Assembly (NCBI GenBank): GCA_033239125.1
Contig: BSWB01000008.1
Span: forward strand, 9,702,001-9,766,000
Direction: 5' to 3'
Source: Fagopyrum homotropicum
Lineage: Eukaryota > Streptophyta > Magnoliopsida > Caryophyllales > Polygonaceae
Length of the DNA: 64,000 nucleotides
In this document: positions 20,746 through 33,260 of the stretch, piece by piece
Layout: the number at the start of each line of letters is the position of its first letter
Position numbering within the stretch: position 1 is the first letter of the stretch
Position numbers and translations under genes: made by a program
Notes under the pieces: model-generated
Databases searched by the model: none
Told to the model about the DNA's origin: nothing
Seen by the model: the letters and a program-made list of their open reading frames with translations, nothing else

Positions 20746-22589
20746 TGTTACGCTCAAGATGTGTATGATACGCAATCGGTTTTAAATTTATACTCGTTAT
20801 ATTTCTCCTAACTCCTAGCAAACCCGCAGTGTACGGGACGTTTGTAGTAGGGATAGTATTCCGAGGTCGAACACGAAGACTAAGGTGAAATCGAGTCAAC
20901 AAGTGAGCATAGATAGTGTGAATCTAGTCTAAGAAAAGATCAAGGAATAAAGAAATGAAAATCTCGGTATTTTTGGTTGGTTTTTATGGTGATCAAGCAA
21001 AGATCACAAATCAAGCAAGATATCAAAATAAACTAACAACTCAAGATAGCAAGGTAAAAAGATAACACAAGCACAATATATGTAATCAAAGAGAGGAAAG
21101 TGGATTCTAGAGGTCAAGATTTCCGGTTATGGCATTGGACTCAAGGTTCTAAGGATTCTAAGGATTCTAAGGACAAAGTTGCGGTGTTGGGAAAGGGTGT
21201 TTCACTAATGGAAGTAATTACCGGGTAGGTCTCTCACTTCTCTAATCCCGAATCAAACTCCTATTACCGGGTAAGTCTCAAGGAGCTAAAGTAGGGAATT
21301 CTACACAAACCGGACACTACTTAAGTGGCAAACCTCTCCTCACCGGGTAAGTCTCGGAAAATTAAGTCTCAAGCAATAATCCTAGCACACTAGATCCAAT
21401 AGCGGCTTGCGAGGCTCACTACTACCTAGAATTCATCATCTTAGGTATCTAAGATCGGAAATCATCGGGTAGATCTCTTCCCTCACCTAGGTTGATAGCA
21501 TTAGGTGATCCTAAGCTAAATTAGGCTAAATAAACACTAGGATTTCAACACCATAACACCCTAACATACAGATTCATCAATTAAAGAGCAACAGAAGGAA
21601 AAATCGGGTGGATCATGGCCTAAATCGGCCGATCTGGCTGAAGAACAGCCCGATTTTCTCTCTGGGTTAGGTTTTGTGCAATCAAATCATCCTAAACCAA
21701 CATATAAGTCCATTCTATCATCATCCAAGCCATAACCATCAATCCATCACTCCAGAATCACAATAAACTAGCCAATAATATGCATATCAAGATCCAAAAT
21801 CATCACACAAGCATACATGGTTTTCATAGATGGATGATGAAAGATAAGCAAGTGAAACAATAAATCTCAGCTGAATCTAAGTTTTAGCAAGACTTACAAC
21901 CCTTCAAATGAAGTTCCAAAACGTTCTTAACAATCCTTGCAATAGTTCTTCAATCAAAGACTCCAAAAATCACTAGAAATCACTCAAAACCTCACTATCA
22001 CTCTAAGTTTGGTGTTCTTCTTCTTCCTTCAATTTGAGAGAGTTTTTCTTCTCCTCCAAGTCTATCCCAATCCAATGAGCTGTGAATGAGAATGTGAGAG
22101 AGGAGAGATGCTCAGCAACAGCTTGCAGGCCCACTTATATTCTCCACCAAGAGCAAGGCCGGATCAAGAGATCGTGGGACACGTGACTTAAGCTGTTGAA
22201 GGCCTAAAAATCGACCTACTCAGGAAAATCGGCCGATTTTCCTGAGTGATGGTCCGATTTTCTTCAACAGAAGCATGCTATGATCGTCTAGCCATGAGTT
22301 GCTCCATTGCTTGCACCAATAGTGGTCTTTGTGTCCTTTGTTGCTCCAATTATGATCCTTCAAAGCTTCGGATGTGTACCACCATGAGGCTTGACCCTCG
22401 AATGCATCGGTTAATGTCCAAAAGATCCCTGAAATACCTACAACACCGACAAAAGCTCGTGTAGACGTCTTTTCTAGGAATATGCACGAAATGAGTGTAA
22501 ACGTCGTGAGCTAGTGCCAAAACGTGCATGAATAACGGAGAAAACTATCTAAATGTATGCCTATACTAACGTCATAAATCACGTTATCA
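20746..22589 (-). repeat. 3' LTR of element A
   Basis: The plus-strand ends are TGTTACGCTC and CACGTTATCA. It is 1844 bp, slightly longer than its partner because of an extra copy of a short GGATTCTAA repeat near 21150. It contains repeated ACCGGGTAAGTCTC-type motifs (21218-21480) and a 30-bp perfect palindrome at 22218-22247. Confidence 0.9.
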
Positions 22590-24417
22590 AAATACCCCAT
22601 ACTTAAGATTTGCTCGTCCCTGAGAAAATTCCCAACTATATACTAAGAGATGACATGATTTATGTATGCAGAAAAATGGCAAAATCTTTTTGGGTTTGTG
22701 CTTCTACTATTGGATCACCTTCATAGTCATGTTTCATGGCAACGGACAAGCAATTATGTATCGAACGAATGAAGGCACGGAAAGACAATCATACTTAACT
22801 CGAAAACATGCATGAAATGTAAAAATGAAGAAGTCAAGATGATCAAGAGCATATCCAATCTAGATTACTAAGTCTTACAAACATGCAAATAGGTCATAAG
22901 GTCTTATGAAATAAAAGGCCAAAAAACGTTGTGATTAGGTGGGGATTTTTCTAGGCTATGTGATGCTAATCCGGGAATGGAACTAACTCCACAATTTTGT
23001 CCTCGATCAACTTCCCTCAAGTGTATATTTTCTCTATCTTTTCTTCTTTTTCTTTTTCCTTCACTTATTTTTGAGACAATGACATTGGTGTACAAAAGCC
23101 GAAACCTTGGTGATTAGCCATCCTCGGGCTTTTTCTATTTTTCGAGGTGCATCCACACCGGGCACACATACCAAAACTCGTTAGGACTATCGGTTTATTT
23201 GACTTTGGCAAGGCACCAACACCCGATTATGTGAAGTGTGCCGAGTTACTTGTCATTTAAACCAACGTCCCCAAACCTATATTTTTGTCTACACTTTTCA
23301 CAACAAATTCAGCACTTCATTCACGTCATTCATTCATCAACAACTTCACCCCACACTTGCTTTTCACACACATCAACACACTAGAATGCTCCTATTCCCG
23401 GATGGGTCAAAAGAGGTCAAATTTTTCATCAATTGAGGTGCTCAAACAACATGATCAAGATGAGAAGTAGAGAAAGATGAATTGCCTTAATCACTCCTAA
23501 ATGATGTGCAAGAACTAGCATGTAATTTCGACTTTCAATCCTCAATTCAATCAAGGCAAACATTCATGATCACAAATCATTCATGGGATTCAAGATAAGT
23601 ACTTCAAGTCCACATATGCATTCATCTATTCAACACATAAGGCTATCCATAGCCAATTCACAGGACAATTTCATCATAAGGGTCATTCCCAAGCTTTAGA
23701 AGCACTAAAATTTTTAAAATTTTCTGATTTTTTTGGATTTTTCGAAATATGTATGTACAATGCAAGACATAATGAGACATGTGACAAAATTAAACTATCC
23801 TAGATGCTAATCATACAAGTGATTATGAAAACCCCACCCCATACTTAGAAACACATTGTCCCTAATGTGTAAACTAAATAAAGAAGTGAAAGAGAGTCCT
23901 CACAATGTAAAATTGGTGATGCTTTGGTATTTCGGTTCATGTCAAATGATGATGGTGGATGATCGATCAAGGATGGTAGAGAGCTCTTGATGTTCATTAT
24001 GGTGTCGGAACCCGCGCTTGGCACCGCAAGCCGTTCAAGTTTCACGTCTGCTCCACCCATGCTTGATTGAAGATCATCACTTTCCCCTACAGAAGGAAAA
24101 ATCGGCCCAGCAACCCAGGAAAATCGGCCGATCTGGCTGATGAACAGGCCGATTTTTCTGGTTGATTTCCTCCTCGTCCATGTGCTTGGATCTTGTACCT
24201 TCAACAATTCCATGAGGTTTTCACATGACCTCCAATATCTCATTACACATGACAATCAACAAGATCTAGCACTCAAAAACACAAAAGAAAAACAAAGCAC
24301 ACCAAGAGTGAGATCAAACAAAAGCAAGAAAAACGAAAGGGAAAAATATGTACCAATGGGTTGCCTCCCATTAAGCGCTTCTTTAAGGTCATTAGCTTGA
24401 CCAAATTCAGGAGCGTT
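22590..24417 (-). other. Element A spacer between pol and 3' LTR
   Basis: About 1.8 kb with no convincing frame. The expected Athila env-like ORF is not present. The LTR-proximal part reads TATGGGGTATTT on the minus strand (22590-22601), a likely polypurine tract. A cluster of the family dyad AAATCGGCCGAT lies at 24095-24160. Confidence 0.65.
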
Positions 24418-24459
24418 TCACTCAAGGTGAAGTGGGGCAATCACTTCCATCGGGGCTTC
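24418..24459 (-). CDS. pol: Element A integrase, last codons
   Basis: These are the final codons of pol left of element C. They complete KKYIPE- with -APMEVIAPLHLE and a TGA at 24418-24420. Bases 24455-24459 are the GCTTC target duplication. Confidence 0.75.
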   Translation of the reverse strand, partial: EAPMEVIAPLHLE

Positions 24460-26192
24460 TGTTCGCCCCTAAACGTGCGTGCAAATAAGCTTTAAATTTA
24501 TAAAACTAGAATCAAGCAAGCGAACCCGCAGTGTACGGATCGATATAGTTAAGCAAGGATTCCAGAGTATCGAACACAGGGATTTGGGTGGGAACAAATT
24601 CAATTGCAGATTATCAAGCGAGTAAATATGAGAGTTTTTGCAAATATTGGGAAAACAACAATCCTAAAGATCCAAGTATCCAGCTGTGGCAATCGATTCA
24701 AGATATACTAATGATGTAAAGACAGAGTTGAGATATGCAAAGGTATGCTAATGTAAGGTAATCGTACGGTGAAGTTCCAAAAACCTTATATGACTCACCT
24801 ACAAGACACTCTCTATACAGGTTGTTGAGGCTTCAATATAGAAAGGTTCTAAAGGCAAGAATTAATGTCAAATACCCAAACTTGTAATCCAAGGATCAAG
24901 ACTAACTTAACTGATGACGGTTGTGACACTCACAATCGAGGTAGAGGTTATTGAGGCTTCACTACCACCTAGAAAAGGCAAGCCTAAACTAGGTTAAAGC
25001 AAATCTTTAACTTTGGATTAAAGTAAAAGCAGGTTCGTAAACTTAAGGGAAATTACGGGTGGATCTTGAGACTCCACGGCCGTGGAACTCAAGAACAAAC
25101 CGTGATTTAGGGTTCGTCGACGATTCTTTCTAACTCTCAGGGTCTAATCTGTTTACGATCGATCTATCATCATCTAAGCCACAACTATCAACCCTTCACC
25201 TTAGAATGGTTAAGGGTTTTTAGCCAATAACAGTCATGTCGATATCAAATTCAAAGATTAAAAGATTGAAAGATGAAAACTTCCGAAAACTTCCAATAAT
25301 CTTCAAACCAATCTCAATGTCACAATCAAGAATGAATGTTGTCGATAGATTCAGAATAAGGCAAACAAACACAATCTTAGGAAAGAAGGAAGAACGGGAT
25401 GTCAATCCGTCTTCTAAATCAAACCTAAACAAGAAGAGAAATCTTTTTGCAACAATCTTCCAAAAACTTCGATCTTCCGCCAATCCGGAGATCTCCACAG
25501 TAATCTCCACCAAAAGTGCGAGATTAGGGCAAATCCAAACACGAACTTCGATCTCCAACGAGATGTAAATGCTTCTAAGCGAGGGTTAAGCGAGGATAAG
25601 TGCCGCTAAGCGAAGGTGACGGAATCTTCCTTCGTCCGTCTTTTTATAGGGCAAGATAAAATATCGGCCCGGCCCAATCTTCAAAAGATCGTGGCTTCAA
25701 AATGTGGCGAAAAAGATCGCCAAGATCACGGTCGTGGAAGGTTCCACGACCGTAATTTAGAGCGTGGAAATCAACACGGTTTGAACCATGGATTCCACGA
25801 CCGTAATAGTTACTGGAATGCATCACGCCTCTCTTGCAAGGTTCCACGGCCGTGGAACTAAACGTGGTTTGTAGTACGGCCGTATTTTAGAGCGTGGTTT
25901 AGGGCAAGAACGTGATTCTTCCCTAGCCTCGTGCACTCCTCAAGTTGAACTCCATTTTGCTCCTAATAATGCCCTCAATCCATGGACATACTCAATCAAC
26001 TCTTCTTTGCTCGATTCCGTTTGGAAATGGCTCTCAATCACCTATAATCAACATAAAGCTAGTGTAGACATCCATATCAACAATATAGGCAAACTAGCTC
26101 ACAATTGCAACAATGCTAAATCAAAGACTATCAATATGAATCAAATACACTTAGAAAACGTGCCTAAAATATCACAATATTTCATGCTAACA
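24460..26192 (-). repeat. 3' LTR of element C
   Basis: The plus-strand ends are TGTTCGCCCC and CATGCTAACA. It contains dyads of the CCACGGCCGTGG type at 25074-25085 and 25728-25753, and an 18-bp perfect palindrome at 25841-25858. A TATA-like CTATAAAAA (minus) lies at 25641-25649. The purine tract follows at 26193-26205 (minus AAGTATGGGGTTATT). Confidence 0.9.
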
Positions 26193-27556
26193 AATAACCC
26201 CATACTTAACACTTGCTTGTCCCTAAGCAAGGTCTTTCAAAAAGCTTTAAACAAAAGTTAGGATGAAATATGTGTACCTTCTCAAAGCAATACTTCTTTT
26301 GGAGGAATGTGCCTTCTAAAGAATAGATCATTCTCAAATCTTGCTTCAATCGTTTATAAGACTTTCATATACTTAATCAAAGAGTAAAGAGTAAAGAAAA
26401 TTCATGAATTAATCAAACTTCTAAACAAGCATCATAACCTTCAAACATTATCAAAATCAATCATAAGAAACTTTAATTTAGATCACCAAGTCATATAACA
26501 TTCTTTTGATCTTAAGGACTTTCAAAGAAAAGGTCTAGAATGTGGAAAGGGAAGGAAACTTTTAAGGAATGTGGTGCATGAATCCGGGAAAGTGGACAAC
26601 TACCCTTCTTCTTCTTTTGCGGTTTCCGCAACACTTCAACTTAGAGCTTCGCTCTTCTTCCTTTCATTTTTCGACTTTACTTTTGGAGTTATGGATAGAG
26701 GTGCACAAAAACCGAAGCCTAGGAAATTGGCGTTTCTCAATTTTTATGAGATGCCTCAAACCCTTAGCGCACATACCATAATCCGCTAGGAATATCGCTC
26801 AATCCGAATTTGGCAAGACACAAACACCTGGCTATGTGAATGGTGCCGAGTTACTCATCATCATGATTGACTTCCCCAAACCTAGAATTCCTTTCTATTC
26901 TTTTGATTGCAAATACTTGCTCTCATGGCCCTCCCACATCAAACATGCCTTTTTCATTCACTTTTCCAAATTCCCGGATAGGTAAGGAGGTCAATATTTC
27001 AATGAGGAGCTAAAATGATCAAAGAAAGAAGAAAGAAAAATCGAATTGCCTTAATCATCTCAACAAGAAGTATAAGAACTTATAGTGTGATTTCAACTTC
27101 AAATTCTCAACATGATTTAGGTAACATTCTTCACATTATGAAACTTGCAAAAGAAGCACAATCAACGCATTCAATTTCTTTTCAATTCACTAATCTTTTA
27201 AGCATGCAATTGTCATCAAACTCAATTCACAAGTAGTGATTATCATAGAAATCATCTCAATTCATTAGAAGCACAAAATTTTCAAAATTTTTCAATTTTT
27301 ATGGGTTTTTCAAGTTCTTTTTCATGCAATGCAATAATGAAACGTGCAACAATATAATGAACATGCAATGATAGTCTCGAATAAAAGCAAACATAGTGAG
27401 TAGAAGTTATTACAAACTTTTAGTACATCCCACCCCATACTTAGGACGAACATTGTCCCTAATGTTCAAAAGAAAGAAAGAAAAGAAGAAAAGAAAAAGA
27501 AACTCACAAAGTGGTGGTGGAATGTCTAAGGCGAACGGTCAATCATCAAATCCTCA
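26193..27556 (-). other. Element C spacer between env-like ORF and 3' LTR
   Basis: This is AT-rich untranslated sequence with no supported frame. The LTR-proximal end reads as a purine tract on the minus strand. Confidence 0.6.
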
Positions 27557-29160
27557 TCACTGCGGCGCTGGTGGAGGCGGGAATGGAGAGAAGCTAGGAT
27601 CATAAAACCGCCAAAACTGCTGGCGGTAGACATCCCTCATCATGTGGTCGAGGTCATCTAAGCGTCCATCTCTAGCATCGGCTCGGATCTCCAATGCTCC
27701 TACTCTCTCTGAAAGTCCAGTAGCCCAATCCGGCATATGCTCGTACCATCCCGGAGCCTGACTGTACCATGCTGGAGCGTCGGATGGTGCTGGTGGTGGT
27801 GCTGGTGCTGCTGTCTGCTCTGTAGACCAAGGAGGTGGAGCTCCGTACCATGCAGGAGGTGTGGTCATCCATGTAGGTCTCTCACTCACGCTAGCGCGGT
27901 GAGAAGACGAGCTTGAAGCTCTAGCTGGACGTGGAGAACGTCTAGGTGCATCGGGGGCCGCCTCCGGATGATCCGGAAATGTGCCAAAATCCTGCTCGGC
28001 TCCTCCTCCACCCTCAAACTGATCTCCCATCTCCTCCTCCTCAACAACTGGTGGTGGGACATATGGGGGAGCTGCTATCCTGTTCGCATGCATAGCAGCG
28101 AACGTCTCCTTCCAATTATGGCGTCCCGCCATAATGGAGTACTCCGGTAGCCACTCTATACCCCTACCCGTCCTGCTCTCCCAAGGCATGCCCGCATAAG
28201 GCGGACCTCTATGTGTGGGGAAAATGAGACCCCTAGTCATGAAAGCATGTAGCCCTAAAGGTATGGCCGGTATACGGGTGCAAGCAGAAAAATCAACACC
28301 TAAGCTCCTGGCAATGTGGGTAACTATCCTACCATATCCGATGTTGCCCTTCTTCTTGTTCTTGAGCTTGCTCATAGTAGCAGCCAAGAGAGTAGCACAA
28401 TCGGCACGGCGTCCATACAGCATGGAGTAGAGTAAAAAGAGCTCATCCATCTTGATCTTTTGGGGCGTCTCCGTCCTAGGAAAGAGACACTCCGAAAGAA
28501 CACGATGAGCAATCTTCAAGGCTAGGTGGTACATCAACCTAGCCTTGGTGTCAGCGGGCTGCCAGCGGTCCTCGCTAGTGTAAATCATCGCCACCTCCTC
28601 CCAAAATCCTTGGCGTAAACGCCACTAGGAAAACGACCGTTAAAGGTCTCCTGAAACCCGAAAATGGTCTCAAACTCACAGATGCTAAAATGATAGTCTC
28701 TTTCCATGAGACGGAAAGAGACGGTCCTGTCTACATGGCTGTGCTCAAAAGATGTCACAACCTCCCGTGTAATCTCCTCATAAGCGTCTTCTCGGATAGC
28801 CGAGAAGACAATAAGTCCGGCTCTATCCAAGAGCCAAGTGAGGTCATCAACTATGTTGAGATGAGCTAGATCCTCCAACAACAAGTACCTAGGACCAATC
28901 ACAGCCCTCTCCTTGATCCTGTCGAGTGCATCAAGGTGATCCTCATGTATGGTCGGGACTCTAGGGCTAGGTGGTAAGGGTGAGGAAGGTGATGATGGAG
29001 GTGAAGGGGAAGAGGGTGGTGGTGCTCTAGAGGATGAGGAAGAGGAGGGATTACCCTTCCTTTTCTTGTTCTGGTTATCCTTCTTCTCTTTGATCCTCCC
29101 CGAAACTCTCCTTACAAAGTCCATTTTGTTCAAAATTACGGGCTGTTCTATAGAAATCAC
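27557..29160 (-). pseudogene. Element C env-like / Athila third ORF (frameshifted)
   Basis: Two overlapping minus frames (29160-28585 and 28594-27557) make one protein of about 530 residues broken by a frameshift at about 28600. The N-part has a basic KKDNQNKKRKG block and a Ser/Pro-rich linker, then YHFSICEFETIFGF. The second part has LALKIAHRVLSECLF, DELFLLYSMLYGRRADCATL and YGRIVTHIARSLG, resembling the conserved core of plant Athila ORF-1 / putative plant transposon proteins. The C-part is Pro/Ala-rich and ends in a possible coiled coil. The location after pol fits the env-like position, but I see no clear signal peptide or membrane segment. The function of this family is not established. 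Confidence 0.65.
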
Positions 29161-29951
29161 GGCCGTAATTCCTCCAGAGACCGTGATTCGTCTCAGAAAG
29201 TCGCAAATCTCAGCAAATCAGCACTCAATCTCCACAAACAGGCAGTCCTAATCTAATTTCTTCCAATCTCAATCAGTTCTTCCTAAAATCTCTAACAAAA
29301 ACGAACCAAATCGACAAAGATCAAGAAGAGTGGAAAAACCTATTTTCGGATTGAAAAATCCGAATTGCGCGTTCGTTGGTGAATTTCCGCTCGATTCGTC
29401 GCTTGGATCTTGTTTGTGGTCGAATTTGCTTCAGTTTAGGAAGAAGAATCGTTGAAAACGATTAGGAAACGAGGAATTGAGAGAGGAGGCGTGGATTCGG
29501 CTTTTAGGTCGTGGAAGAGGGGTTTTGTGGTGGTTTTTGTGAAGAACGTGGTTTATATAGTCACAGGCAAAATTTTTGAAAATCACGGTCTGTCGGGGTG
29601 TTCCACGGCCGTAGAAATGTACGGAACCGTGGTTTTTGTGATTTTTCAAAGGCTTTTGGAAATTACGGTCACTGTAGTTGTCACGACCGTGGTTTAGGCC
29701 GTGGAACTCTCTGTAAAGCTCCAAAGTCCAAATTTCGTCACTTTTCTTCAACATTATCCTTCCCTTTCCCTTTTCCATCGTTCCTACATCCAAAAACACG
29801 AACATACCGGAAGGAATCGAAGGCAAAAACAAAGTAAAAATGTCTATTCTAAGCTAAGCTATAAGTCAAAAACAAAAACAAAAATGCAATACCTTGGGTT
29901 GCCTTCCAAGAAGCGCTTTGTTTAAGGTCCGTAGCTAGACCAATCTCGCAC
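29161..29951 (-). other. Element C spacer between pol and env-like ORF
   Basis: It contains another cluster of the family dyad (about 29585-29705: CCACGGCCGTAG, ACGGTC...GACCGT, AGGCCGTGG). There is no convincing coding frame. The cluster is positioned like A's post-pol cluster at 24095-24160. Confidence 0.6.
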
Positions 29952-31930
29952 TTATTCGAGTGCGGTAGGCGCGAACTCCTCAGCTTGGAGTTCCGGCGTA
30001 TACTTCTTGAGTCGTTGGCCGTTCACCTTAAAGCTTCCGCCCGTTTCACCCCATACTTCAACTGCACCATGGGGAAAATACGCTTAATTAGAAAAGGTCC
30101 GGTCCAACAAGATTTAAGTTTACCTGGAAAGAGACGAAGCGTTGAATTGAAGAGGAGAACTTGATCTCCTTCTTTGAAGTCCTTTGGAATGATATGCTTA
30201 TCATGCCAACATTTCGCCCTCTCCTTATAGATCTTAGCGTTTTCATAAGCATTCAAGCGGAGTTCATCCAGCTCATTGATGTCTAGGAGACGCTTCTCTC
30301 CCGCTTCCTTCATGTTGAAGTTCAACCACTTGATAGCCCAAAATGCTTTGTGCTCCAACTCTACCGGCAAGTGACAAGACTTCCCATACACAAGGTTGTA
30401 TGGTGTGGTTCCTATGGGAGTCTTGTATGCAGTCCGGTATGCCCATAATGCATCGTCAAGCTTCAAAGACCAATCCTTCCTAGTCCTTGAAACCGTCTTC
30501 TCTAAGATTCCTTTGATCTCCCTATTTGAGATCTCAACTTGTCCACTTGTTTGTGGATGATAAGGGGTAGCGATCTTGTGAGTAACCCCATACTTAGCTA
30601 GAAGAGCTTCAAAGCGCCGGGCAATGAAGTGAGAACCTCCATCACTAATGATCGTCCTTGGCGTCCCAAATCGCGGGAAGATGGTCTTGTTGAAGAACTT
30701 AACCACCACCATGGCATCATTGGTGGGAGAGGCAATTGCTTCCACCCATCTAGAAACATAATCCACCGCCAATAGTATGTATTGGTTTCCACAAGAGGAT
30801 GGGAATGGTCCCATGAAATCGACTCCCCAAACGTCGAAAATCTCCACCTCTTGGATGTTGTTGAGGGGCATCTCATTTCTCCTAGAGATATTGCCTGTTC
30901 TTTGACAAGCATCGCAGCAAGAAACAAAGGATTGCACATCTTTAAACAAAGTAGGCCAAAAGAATCCAGATTGCAATACCTTTGCGCTAGTCTTGTTCGA
31001 ACTAGCGTGTCCTCCACAAGGTAGTGAATGACAATGGCGGATGACACTTTGCATCTCATCTTCCGGCACACATCGCCGAATGATGCCATCCGGACCTCTC
31101 TTAAAGAGGAGAGGCTCGTTCCAAAAGTATTCCCGGACGTCCTTAAAGAACTTCTTCCTTTGTGCGTAGGATAGTCTGGGCGGTATCTCCTGACAAACCA
31201 AATAGTTAACAAAATCAGCAAACCATGGTTCGTTACCTTTGGAGATCACATCGATGCACTCCTCAATAAGGTGTAGGTGTTCGTCCGGGAAGGAGTCGTC
31301 GATGGGTAAATGGTCGTCCTCTAGATGTGTTAGGCGACTCAAATGATCCGCAACAGAATTTTCTGAACCTTTCTTGTCGCGGATCTCAAGATCGAATTCT
31401 TGTAGGAGAAGAATCCATCTAATTAGCCTTGGCTTCGCATCTTTCTTCGCAAGGAGGTACCGGATCGCAGCATGATCTGTGTAGACAATCACCTTTGCAC
31501 CTACAAGATAAGAGCGAAACTTGTCAATAGCATAGACAATGGCTAAAAACTCTTTTTCGGTAGTGACGTAGTTGAGCTGCGCTTCATCTAGCGTCTTGCT
31601 AGCATAGTATATGGCATGGGTTCGCCCTTCCTTTCGTTGTCCAAGAACAGCTCCAATAGCTACGTCACTAGCATTGCACATAATCTCAAAGGGAAGAGTC
31701 CAATCCGGGGGTTGGATGATAGGTGCTGAAAATAGAGCTTGCTGAATGGTGTTAAACGCATCCAAACATTCCTGCGAAAACTCAAAAACCGCATCCTTCA
31801 TCAATAGATTAGTGAGAGGTTTTGATATCTTAGAAAAGTCCTTAATGAAACGTCTATAAAATCCAGCATGTCCTAGGAAACTTCTTATCCCTTTCACCGA
31901 AATTGGGGGAGGAAGCTTCTCTATGGTCTC
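29952..31930 (-). pseudogene. pol: Element C RNase H and integrase
   Basis: The open frame starts in the RT connection (IRSFLGHAGFYRRFIKDFSK). RNase H follows (MCNASDVAIGAVLGQ with Asn for Asp, TTEKEFLAIVYA, VYTDHAAIRYL). Integrase has HCHSLPCGGHASS, CDACQRTGN, GVDFMGPFPSS, ISDGGSHF and EISNREIKGILEKTV. Near 30069 a one-base loss in a C run shifts the frame early (stop at 30023). In the other phase the normal C-terminus (VNGQRLKKY) continues to a TAA at 29952-29954. Confidence 0.82.
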
Positions 31931-31934
31931 TATC

Positions 31935-32606
31935 TTAGCCTTGTCTACTTCTATCCCAATTAAGAACTAGGTTAGTGTCTTCACACCTTTTCAAAACAAG
32001 AGAAAGGTTAGAAAGGCAATCGTTAAAAGAGGAACCGTATACGGAGAAGTCGTCCATGAAGACTTCCATGATTTCCTCTACGTATTCGGAGAAGATGGCC
32101 ATCATGCACCGTTGGAAGGTGGCTGGGGCGTTGCAAAGCCCAAACGGCATTCTCCTATAAGCAAACGTACCCCATGGGCACGTGAATGTGGTCTTCTCTT
32201 GATCATCCGGGTGTATCGGAATCTGAAAGAAACCACTATAACCGTCAAGGTAGCAAAAATGTGAATGTTGTGCTAACCTTTCAAGCATTTGATCAATGAA
32301 TGGAAATGGAAAATGATCCTTCCGCGTTGCATTGTTGAGCTTGCGGTAGTCTATGCACATCCGCCATCCAGTCACGGTTCGGGTAGGAATGAGTTCGTTG
32401 TTCTTGTTGGTGATGACCGTCATTCCTCCCTTCTTCGGAACTACTTGAACCGGACTCACCCACTTACTATCGGAGATAGGGTAGATGATACCTACATCAA
32501 GAAGTTTAAGAATTTCCTTCTTGACAACCTCCTTCATGGTCGGATTCAACCGCCTTTGAGGTTGTCTTGAAGTTCTAAAATCTTCCTCTATTAGTATCTT
32601 ATGCAT
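31935..32606 (-). pseudogene. pol: Element C reverse transcriptase, palm and fingers
   Basis: The RT motifs are present: WVSPVQVVPKKGG, IDYRKLN, CYLDGYSGFFQIPI, MPFGLCNAPATFQ and catalytic VFMDDFSVYG. After NLVLNW the reading breaks. Relative to A, about 70-80 bp coding for the segment after NLVLNW are deleted and the phase changes, so a continuous RT-RNase H cannot be made. Confidence 0.85.
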
Positions 32607-32672
32607 GCATAGGGAGGGTTTAATTCCTACTAAGTCCTCAATAGTATAGCCTATAGCTTTCCTATAGCTTTC

Positions 32673-33248
32673 CTATAGCTTTCCTATGCTTAGATCGTAA
32701 CTAACAATAACCGGAAAGGTAGAATTAGATCCTAGAAAAGCGTACCTTAGATGAGTAGGAAATGGTTTGAGTTCCATTGCTTTCGGAGCTTCCAATGATC
32801 CTTGAGAAGCGTCCGATGTCTCCTTAGAAGTTTCTAAGGGTGATGAGTGTGTGGGAGAAGAATCATAAGAAGTTGAAGAAGTGTCTCGATCACTCCTTTC
32901 CACGCCCAAAATTACGGGTTCCTCATGGCCTCCACGGCCGTGGTTTAGGGCGTGGAAGGGAAATACGGTTGTCACATCTTCTCCACGACCGTATAACTCC
33001 CTGGAGTGAGACACGGTTTTGGTTGTGAAATCCACGGCCGTGGAATACAGAGTATGACCGTGGATTCTCACGTTTTCTGCCTCATCGTGGAGTTTTTCAA
33101 ACTCCACTTCACCCATCTCTTCCTGTGCTTCTAAGGCTTCAATTGCCTCATTGCACTCTTCTTCTTCCCCTACATTGGTTAGACTAATAGTGATAACCTT
33201 TTGTAAAGGATCGTTAAAGAGAATCGCACTTACCTCCTCCCTAGACAA
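32673..33248 (-). pseudogene. Element C linker between protease and RT
   Basis: This acidic, low-complexity linker is in phase with protease upstream and RT downstream. It encodes the family palindrome CCACGGCCGTGG at 32932-32943 and 33031-33044. It ends at a stop created in a triplicated 11-bp repeat (AGGAAAGCTAT on the minus strand, about 32655-32690). The corresponding region of A is open. Confidence 0.7.
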
Positions 33249-33260
33249 ACCCTCTTCATC

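Noticed and set aside
25220..25568. Paired open frames of about 110 codons in both LTRs of C (also 36669-37017)
   Set aside because: They are duplicated only because the LTR is; both strands are open, with no domain.
29431..29832. 133-codon minus frame between pol and env-like ORF of C
   Set aside because: It crosses the palindrome cluster, has no homology-like motif and lies in an untranslated spacer.
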